Assembly: GCA_016124945.1 (NCBI GenBank)
Contig: WGMT01000024.1
Coordinates: 62,001-126,000, forward strand
Origin: a bacterium
GTDB taxonomy: Bacteria; Chloroflexota; Anaerolineae; Caldilineales; Caldilineaceae
Length of the DNA stretch: 64,000 nucleotides
Reading direction: 5' to 3'
The translations under genes and the position numbers were made by a program. This document shows, in pieces, positions 55,191 through 64,000 of the stretch. Numbering within the stretch: position 1 is the stretch's first letter; each line of letters opens with the position of its first letter. The notes beneath the pieces are model-generated. The model was not told where the DNA came from and ran no database searches. It saw only the letters and a program-made list of their open reading frames with translations.

Positions 55191-55280
55191 TTGGGTTGAG
55201 GATCTTCCCTGTGAACTTGTAAGTAACTTCGTTCAAGTTGACGGTTCGCATCCTCAACCCAATCATTATTCTTCATTCAT
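55173..55280. repeat. Fold-back overlapping the end of the first ABC gene
   Basis: AATGATTGGGTTGAGGAT (55186-55203) pairs perfectly with ATCCTCAACCCAATCATT (55250-55267); pairing extends outward imperfectly over GAATGAATAAAGAACAATGA. The TGA of the first ABC gene lies inside the left arm. Confidence 0.75.
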
Positions 55281-55316
55281 CGCTTCCTAATCATTCTCAA
55301 TTTAAGGAGATTCCCC

Positions 55317-57143
55317 TTGAGCATTTCTATCGGCTCCAGCGGCGCAGGGATGGGACCAGGCGGCGCCATGCGTCGTTTTGGCGAAGAAGGCGAGGACGTC
55401 GAGTTCAATTCGTATGTCCTGCGGCGGCTCCTTGGTTATTTGAAGCCGCACCGCGCCCGCATGGCCGGGGCATTTGCCTGTATGTTGGTGACAACCGGCC
55501 TGACGTTGGCCGCGCCCTATTTGATCAAAGTGGCCATCGACGAAAACATTGCCAATGGCGATGCAGACGGGCTCATGCGCACGGCGCTGCTGTTGGCCGC
55601 ATCGTTCATTGGCCTCTACTTTTCGAATATGGGCGAACGTTACTTGCTCTCGTGGGTGGGGCAGCGTGTGCTGGCCTCGCTGCGCGCAGATCTGTTTCGT
55701 CATTTGCAGCGGTTGTCGTTAAGTTACCACCACCGCCACATCCTGGGGGTGACGGTTTCGCGGGTGATCAACGATGTGGCTGTGATCAATCAGTTCCTCT
55801 CGCAGGGATTGGTGACTCTGGTAGGGGACATGTTGATCCTTATCGGGATCGTGGTGGTGATGCTGAGTATGAGCACCTCGTTGGCGCTCTACTCCTTTTC
55901 GGTGGTGCCGCTGATGTTGCTGGCCACGGCGCTCTTTGCCCGACGCGCCCGGCTCGCCTTCCGCTTCACCCGCGCCAAGGTTGCAGCGGTAGTGGGCGAC
56001 CTGGCCGAAAACATCGCCGGAATGCGGGTGATCCAGGCCTTTTCACAGGAACGATCCGCCCTGGCCGATTTTGATCGTGTCAACGCCGACAACCGCGATG
56101 CCAACATCGGCGCCATGACACTCTCGTTCGTCTTCCTGCCCACGGTGGAATTTCTGGGCATGCTGGCCACCGGTGTTGTCCTCTGGTTCGGTGGTCGCGC
56201 CGTCGCCGCCGACACGTTGACGCTGGGCGTGGTGGTAGCTTTCCTCGCCTACGTCACCCGCTTCTTCCAGCCGATTCAGGAATTGAGCCAGCTCTACACC
56301 ACCATGCAGTCGGCCATGGCCGGCGGCGAACGAGTCGTCTCGTTGCTTGACACCGTCCCCGAAGTGGCGGATCGGCCTGATGCCCGCCCGATGCCGCCGA
56401 TTGAAGGGGAGATCGAACTGCGCGATGTCAGCTTCGCCTACGTCGAAGACGATCCGGTGCTGGAGGATGTGAATCTTGTCATCCCTGCCGGGCGCACCGT
56501 GGCGTTGGTGGGCCCCACCGGCGCGGGGAAATCGACCATTGCCAACCTGGTCGCCCGCTTCTACGACGTCACCGACGGCGCTGTGCTCATCGACGGCATC
56601 GACGTGCGCGAGGTGACGCAGCCCTCTTTGCGGGCACAGATGGGGTTAGTGCCGCAGGATCCCTTCCTCTTTTCCGGGACGGTACGCGACAACATCCGTT
56701 TTCCCAATCCCGATGCAGTGGACGAAGAGGTGGAGGCGGCGGCCCGCATGGCCAATGCCCATGCCTTCATTGAGAAGCTGCCCGAAGGGTATGACACGGA
56801 GATTCAAGAAGGGGGCGTCAACCTTTCTGTGGGACAGCGTCAGTTGATCTGCATTGCCCGCGCCGTCCTCGCCAATCCGCGTATCCTCATCCTCGACGAA
56901 GCCACCGCCAGCGTTGACACCGTCACCGAAGCCATGATCCAGGACGCGCTCGATCGTCTGCTGGCGGGGCGCACGTCGATTGTCATCGCGCATCGGCTTA
57001 GCACCATTCGCAACGCCGGGCAGATCTGCGCCGTACAAGACGGTCGCATCGTTCAGCGCGGCACCCACGAAGAATTGTTGGCGCAGGAGGGGTTGTATCG
57101 AACGCTGTATGAGCGGCAGTTTATGCAGGAAAGAGGGGATTGA
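55317..57143 (+). CDS. ABC exporter half-transporter, catalytic-site subunit
   Basis: This 608-residue protein has six membrane segments (about residues 40-320) and an NBD with Walker A 'ALVGPTGAGKSTIANLVARF' and a complete Walker B 'ILILDEATASVD' including the catalytic Glu, plus a normal switch 'IVIAHRLSTI'. Its signature is 'VNLSVGQRQLICIARA', a slightly degenerate form of L-S-G-G-Q. Paired with the upstream subunit, its Walker motifs and the partner's canonical signature make the hydrolytic site. A TTG start at 55317 has AAGGAG seven bases upstream. It is followed by a REP-like stem. Confidence 0.93.
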   Translation: MSISIGSSGAGMGPGGAMRRFGEEGEDVEFNSYVLRRLLGYLKPHRARMAGAFACMLVTTGLTLAAPYLIKVAIDENIANGDADGLMRTALLLAASFIGLYFSNMGERYLLSWVGQRVLASLRADLFRHLQRLSLSYHHRHILGVTVSRVINDVAVINQFLSQGLVTLVGDMLILIGIVVVMLSMSTSLALYSFSVVPLMLLATALFARRARLAFRFTRAKVAAVVGDLAENIAGMRVIQAFSQERSALADFDRVNADNRDANIGAMTLSFVFLPTVEFLGMLATGVVLWFGGRAVAADTLTLGVVVAFLAYVTRFFQPIQELSQLYTTMQSAMAGGERVVSLLDTVPEVADRPDARPMPPIEGEIELRDVSFAYVEDDPVLEDVNLVIPAGRTVALVGPTGAGKSTIANLVARFYDVTDGAVLIDGIDVREVTQPSLRAQMGLVPQDPFLFSGTVRDNIRFPNPDAVDEEVEAAARMANAHAFIEKLPEGYDTEIQEGGVNLSVGQRQLICIARAVLANPRILILDEATASVDTVTEAMIQDALDRLLAGRTSIVIAHRLSTIRNAGQICAVQDGRIVQRGTHEELLAQEGLYRTLYERQFMQERGD

Positions 57144-57146
57144 GGG

Positions 57147-57286
57147 CATAGGCGTTAAGTTAGGGTGGAGCGAAAGTGCCGGGGACTTCACGTTGGACGT
57201 GTCGCCAAGAGTGGATATCCCGTCTCGCTGCGGCGAAAAGTCCCCGGCACTTGCTCGTACGCTGCTTATCTTAACGCTTATGGGAT
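57147..57286. repeat. REP-like nested hairpin, AAGTGCCGGGGACTT family
   Basis: Perfect 15-base inner arms AAGTGCCGGGGACTT (57174-57188) and its complement (57238-57252); outer arms CATAGGCGTTAAGTTAG and TTATCTTAACGCTTATG pair around them. It ends the ABC operon, before the convergent SET gene. Confidence 0.75.
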
Positions 57287-57301
57287 TGAGGGTGTGGGCG
57301 A

Positions 57302-57820
57302 TTAGTCCCCAGTCCCCAACCTCTCGATCTTTGCCTGGATGTGCGGCGAGAAGTAGCCCTTGTACCGCCGCTGCAACTCCGGCAACCGCCAATCGTTGCC
57401 GCCCACATAGCCGCGGCAGTCGGGGGAGCCACACATACAGTCAAATTCGTCGTAGTTGGTGCTGTCGCTCATGGCGTAGTCGAAGGTGATCTCTTCATCA
57501 GGTTCGATATCGCGCATTGCCACGAGGACAATCTGTCCTTGGAAACCGGCGTTCGGTGCACAGGAATGGTTCACCCAGTCCCCTTCGCTGTCCTGGATCG
57601 AGAGTAGGTACCAGTTATCGGCCACCTGGATCGCCAGGCGGCGAATTTCGTGGGGGATCTGCATCACTTCTGCGTGGTTCATCGATTTGCCGCCAAAGAC
57701 GGTCAAAATTTCGCCTTTGGCGATAGGTTGTCGCGCAAAAAGACCGCGTTCACCGTCCCCGCGAACGTGGCCTTCCAACTTGCTGGACTTCTGAGAGCAA
57801 GGCAGGTTGACTAGATTCAT
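57302..57820 (-). CDS. SET-domain protein methyltransferase
   Basis: This 172-residue protein is a compact SET domain: 'GHVRGDGERGLFARQPIAKG' at the start (the G-x-G-x-F block), 'DWVNHSCAPNAGFQGQ' (the N-H-S-C-x-P-N motif that builds the SAM site), 'PDEEITFDYA' (E-x-x-F-D-Y with the catalytic Tyr), and a post-SET 'CMCGSPDCRG' zinc-binding cysteine cluster. Such proteins transfer methyl groups to lysines; the bacterial target is unknown. AAAGGAATC precedes ATG 57820; a longer open frame upstream has no ribosome site. Confidence 0.9.
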   Translation of the reverse strand: MNLVNLPCSQKSSKLEGHVRGDGERGLFARQPIAKGEILTVFGGKSMNHAEVMQIPHEIRRLAIQVADNWYLLSIQDSEGDWVNHSCAPNAGFQGQIVLVAMRDIEPDEEITFDYAMSDSTNYDEFDCMCGSPDCRGYVGGNDWRLPELQRRYKGYFSPHIQAKIERLGTGD

Positions 57821-58112
57821 CGTGATTCCTTTCCTAAACATAGGATAGGCCATCCATGATCCATTTTTAGCGACGTTCGTGGATGGTGGAAGTGAGGTAG
57901 GCCCCGAACTGCCCAAAAAGAAAAGACACCGCCGCGGACGTTTCCGCCCGGACGATGTCATCGTAGAATGCTCTACTGTCGAATGCTCTACTGTCGAATT
58001 TTAAGCCTTGCCGCAGATCCTCACTGGCGTGGACGTGTCCCGTTTCGGGGTGAGTGCTTTGTTGGGGCAACCAAGAAAATAATTATAGAAGGCAAAGGAT
58101 AAAAGACAAAAT
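57821..58112. other. Gap before the lacZ fold-back
   Basis: No gene is seen. A short direct repeat GAATGCTCTACTGTC occurs twice at about 57965-57997. A possible start region on the minus strand for the SET gene lies within, but no clear promoter is seen. Confidence 0.4.
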
Positions 58113-58407
58113 GCGGATTGCGAATTGCGAGTGGCGGCTACAATGTTGGTCGAGTCAGTGAAGTAGGTTGAGTTGTCAGCGCATGGACGCTAGACATGGT
58201 CCGCCTGTTCATTGCGGTGACAACTCAACTTACAGTGAACCGGGTGCATTTCAGTTTGGGGGAGAGAAGCTTCCAGGAAGGCCCAGAACCTTCCTGGAAG
58301 GAGAAGCGTCGAGTGCGTTCTGCCCTTCCAGGAAGATGTTGTTTCTTCCTGGAAGGTTCTCCCCAGCCTGAAATACACCCCAGCGAACCCCGCAATTCGC
58401 AATTCGC
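58113..58407. repeat. 295-base nested fold-back upstream of lacZ
   Basis: Outer arms GCGGATTGCGAATTGCG (58113-58129) and CGCAATTCGCAATTCGC (58391-58407) pair. Next, GTAGGTTGAGTTGTCA (58163-58178) pairs with TGACAACTCAACTTAC (58218-58233). Then a GGGTGCATTTCAG arm pairs with CTGAAATACACCC, enclosing four CTTCC(A/T)GGAAG palindromes at about 58270, 58289, 58325 and 58344. Confidence 0.85.
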
Positions 58408-58434
58408 AATTCCCTCCCAATCGACCTAAAATAA

Positions 58435-61999
<3,565 letters not shown>

Positions 62000-62001
<2 letters not shown>

Positions 62002-62030
62002 TGACAAGGTGAAGGGGTGACAAGGTGATA
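62000..62030. repeat. GTGACAAGGTGAAGGGGTGACAAGGTG repeat after lacZ
   Basis: Two GTGACAAGGTGA-like units overlapping the lacZ stop region; the same unit occurs at about 32132-32158. From 62031 to 62194 I see no supported gene. Confidence 0.5.
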
Positions 62031-62194
62031 CTGTTGGCGAACCCGCTGTTACAAGGAAATGGTCTCAAAGCCGAAGAACTGCGGTTAGTAACCGCAGCTA
62101 CGACAGACGAGACGATCCCCTATGCCGTAGGTCACGCTACTAGCGTGATGGGTGTGCTCAACGAGTTCGCCAACAGCATCATCGAGTCATTCGC

Positions 62195-62785
62195 TCACCC
62201 CACCTCTTCATCAATCCCCAATGACTGCAAAACACCCGGCGCCATGAGCTGGCTGAAGCGGTAGGCCATCTGTTCCGGCGTGTCGACGAGCCCTGTGCGC
62301 AGCCACCAGCGGACAGCGCCCAGCAGCGCGCCGGTGAGCATCTGTGCCGTCAACGCCGGCGGCACGGTGACGTGTCGCGCCACCGCACGCAATGGCTCAT
62401 GTTTCATCATCGACTGCTGCGAAAGATAGTCCCAGAGTTGAAGGATAAACGAGATCTCCCCCTTTTCTGCGAGAACGCCCTGGTAGAAAATCGCATAGTC
62501 GTAAACATGCTTGAAGACCGGGTAACTCAGCGGCTTGCCGTCCATGAGCAGGGAATGGGGATCCAACTCGGCGGTTTCCTCGGCAATGGCATGGAAACGG
62601 GCTTCGAGTGCATGCCACAAGAGCTGCTCTTTGTTCTCGTAGTGGTTGTAAAAGGTCTTTTTGGCGACATCTGCCTGTTTTACCACATCCTCCACCGTCA
62701 CCAAGTGAAACGGTTTCTCCCGAATCAGGGCGAGCATTGCCTCAATCAGCATCTTTTCCGTCCGCATGTAGCGTCGATCTGTCAT
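62195..62785 (-). CDS. TetR-family transcription repressor
   Basis: This 196-residue protein has a TetR N-terminal DNA-binding domain at residues about 8-55: 'MLIEAMLALIREKPFHLVTV' then the helix-turn-helix 'EDVVKQADVAKKTFYNHYEN' with the K-x-T-F-Y-x-(H/Y)-(F/Y) recognition helix. The C-terminal domain is helical and would bind an effector. The start ATG 62785 follows a perfect 14-base palindrome that is a likely operator, so it probably represses itself and the divergent hydrolase gene. A longer open frame from 62929 has no ribosome site and covers the promoter region. Confidence 0.92.
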   Translation of the reverse strand: MTDRRYMRTEKMLIEAMLALIREKPFHLVTVEDVVKQADVAKKTFYNHYENKEQLLWHALEARFHAIAEETAELDPHSLLMDGKPLSYPVFKHVYDYAIFYQGVLAEKGEISFILQLWDYLSQQSMMKHEPLRAVARHVTVPPALTAQMLTGALLGAVRWWLRTGLVDTPEQMAYRFSQLMAPGVLQSLGIDEEVG

Positions 62786-62787
62786 GG

Positions 62788-62801
62788 TAGACACCTGTCT
62801 A
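62788..62801. promoter_or_regulatory. Probable TetR operator
   Basis: TAGACACCTGTCTA is a perfect inverted repeat (TAGACA, CC, TGTCTA) directly upstream of the tetR start and about 18 bases before the -35 of the divergent promoter. Confidence 0.65.
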
Positions 62802-62818
62802 GTAAGTAACTCCCGCTG

Positions 62819-62847
62819 TTGACTCAGCCTCGTTGTTTCGATATTTT
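62819..62847 (+). promoter_or_regulatory. Promoter of the alpha/beta hydrolase gene
   Basis: TTGACT (62819-62824), a 17-base spacer, then TATTTT (62842-62847), about 80 bases before ATG 62928. Confidence 0.65.
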
Positions 62848-62927
62848 CACCTATGTAACACAAAAACAGTGATTGCACGATTGTGAATATCGGTACTCGT
62901 AGCGAGCGCAACCATAAGGAGCCAATC

Positions 62928-63893
62928 ATGTTGTCAACCCTCCATCACCAAACTGAGTCAATCACACAGATGCAGCAAACCTACTGGCGCACTTACCATG
63001 CCGAGGCGCCTTTGGCGCGCTTTGACAGCCTGTGTCGCAGCTACAAAGTGACATCCACCGGCGTGAACATCCACGTCGACGCCTATGAACGTCCTGAACA
63101 GGACGCGCCGGTGCTGATCTTCAATCATGGCGGCGGCGGATACTCTCGGCTTTTCATCCCGCTAGCATTCACACTTTATGACCGAGGCTACACCGTCCTC
63201 TGCCCCGATCAACGAGGACAGGGGCTGTCTGAGGGGGATCGTAGCGACTTTACGTTGTCGCAGTTTGTGCAGAACATTGTGGACGTGGCGCACTGGGCGC
63301 GGGCCAGGTATTCAGGCAAACTTTTTATGGCCGGTGGCAGTCTTGGCGGCGGCTTAACCTACAAAGCCGCCGCCGCTGGGGCACCTGTGGCGGCAATTGT
63401 GTGTCACAACCTGTATGATTTCGGGAATGCCCGCGATACACTGGCTGTGTCTCGTTTTGCGCTGCTGGCAGATCTGCCGGGTGTGGCGTCGCTTTTTGCA
63501 TCGAACACCCGGTTCTTCGCCAAACTGCTGCCCAATCTACGGCTTCCATATCGTTTGCTGGGCAGATTCGACAAGATGGTGGATGAACGAGCTGTGAACT
63601 TTTACGCCCAATGGCTTGCGGATCCCCTGCCTATTCGACGTATCAGCCTGCGTTACATGGCCAGCACCTTTAGCACGCCGCCTGCCATCCCGCTGCAAGA
63701 AAACAAAATGCCAATTTTGGTGATCAACCAAACCCGCGATCAGATGGTCTCCCCCGCGGTGACAAAGCGCAACTACGACAAACTAGGCGGCCCCAAACAG
63801 TACGTTGCCATCGACTATGGACATTGGGCGTTCGGCGCAGGCTTCGAGGAGGAGTGGAGCGACATCGTGGATCGCTTTCTGCAGCAGTGCTGA
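62928..63893 (+). CDS. Alpha/beta hydrolase
   Basis: This 321-residue protein has the alpha/beta-hydrolase fold: 'VLIFNHGGGGYSRLFIPLAF' gives the oxyanion-hole H-G-G-G block, 'FMAGGSLGGGLTYKAAAA' the G-x-S-x-G nucleophile elbow (Ser in GGSLGGG), and 'DYGHWAFG' the catalytic His; the acid is likely Asp in 'VINQTRDQMVSPA'. It lacks a signal peptide. It is probably an esterase or lysophospholipase-like enzyme; substrate unknown. AAGGAGCC precedes ATG 62928. It is divergent from, and probably controlled by, the TetR protein. Confidence 0.9.
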   Translation: MLSTLHHQTESITQMQQTYWRTYHAEAPLARFDSLCRSYKVTSTGVNIHVDAYERPEQDAPVLIFNHGGGGYSRLFIPLAFTLYDRGYTVLCPDQRGQGLSEGDRSDFTLSQFVQNIVDVAHWARARYSGKLFMAGGSLGGGLTYKAAAAGAPVAAIVCHNLYDFGNARDTLAVSRFALLADLPGVASLFASNTRFFAKLLPNLRLPYRLLGRFDKMVDERAVNFYAQWLADPLPIRRISLRYMASTFSTPPAIPLQENKMPILVINQTRDQMVSPAVTKRNYDKLGGPKQYVAIDYGHWAFGAGFEEEWSDIVDRFLQQC

Positions 63894-64000
63894 CACGATC
63901 CCAACAGCACCGGATCTCAATTTGATCCTCACCCCAAAACGTCCTATTATTAACCGTGAGTTAACGGATGGTCTCTGTCGGCCCCCTGCCGGCAGGGTCG

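Noticed and set aside
62025-62264. 79-residue plus-strand frame after lacZ
   Set aside because: It begins in a GTGACAAGGTG repeat, overlaps the end of tetR on the other strand and has no recognisable family.
63984-63997. CCCTGCCGGCAGGG palindrome at the window end
   Set aside because: Only 14 bases in GC-rich DNA and no context; the sequence stops there, so its meaning cannot be judged.

Overview
This is a 64 kb stretch of a bacterial chromosome, moderately GC-rich and densely coding, with several short operons on both strands. Gene content (long Pta with a P-loop/DRTGG front end, heterodimeric ABC exporters, McrBC, pentapeptide proteins) and very abundant intergenic fold-back repeats suggest a Chloroflexota bacterium of the Anaerolineae/Caldilineae type. 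That placement is inferred from gene style, not from a marker phylogeny. There is no rRNA, CRISPR array, transposase, integrase or phage module.

Layout. 1-2 kb: end of a dihydroorotate dehydrogenase-like gene, a CBS-pair protein and a flavodoxin/pentapeptide-repeat fusion. 2-7 kb: a leftward defence/conflict block of mcrB-mcrC preceded by an exported RNase Sa-type ribonuclease and its barstar inhibitor. 7-12 kb: lipoprotein, nucleotidyltransferase, TPR-GGDEF diguanylate cyclase and an NAD-dependent epimerase. 12-13 kb: a leftward tRNA cluster (Ser-TGA, Ser-GCT, Arg-GCG) with its own promoter and terminator. 13-19 kb: MFS transporter, ackA-pta acetate pathway and an MDR dehydrogenase. 19-32 kb: NDH-2, recG, DegV, rpmB (L28), rlmN, a HAD phosphatase, recJ and an RNase H-like/TPR nuclease. 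32-43 kb: SCP2 protein, Fe-alcohol dehydrogenase, a DUF433/PIN-like toxin-antitoxin pair, aldo/keto reductase, lipoprotein, DinB protein, beta-lactamase-like hydrolase, Crp/Fnr regulator and a second MDR enzyme. 42-47 kb: enolase-superfamily sugar-acid dehydratase, tRNA-Pro, rhaA and rhaB (L-rhamnose use). 47-57 kb: murJ, a metallo-beta-lactamase-fold protein lacking its metal motif, a secreted CAP protein, a secreted collagen-like protein and a heterodimeric ABC exporter. 57-64 kb: SET-domain protein, a very large lacZ, then a divergent TetR/alpha-beta hydrolase pair.

The genes fit a heterotrophic, sugar-using, fermentative or facultative life: rhamnose and beta-galactoside degradation, acetate/ATP formation by Pta-AckA, several alcohol/aldehyde oxidoreductases, and a non-proton-pumping NADH dehydrogenase.

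Two things stand out. First, LacZ carries an extra block of about 110 residues inside its C-terminal beta-sandwich domain. The block contains a helical segment that reads like the death-fold-like effector-associated domain EAD7 of bacterial conflict systems. Second, nearly every longer intergenic gap is filled by inverted or tandem repeats of several families, some of which run into the ends or interiors of genes.
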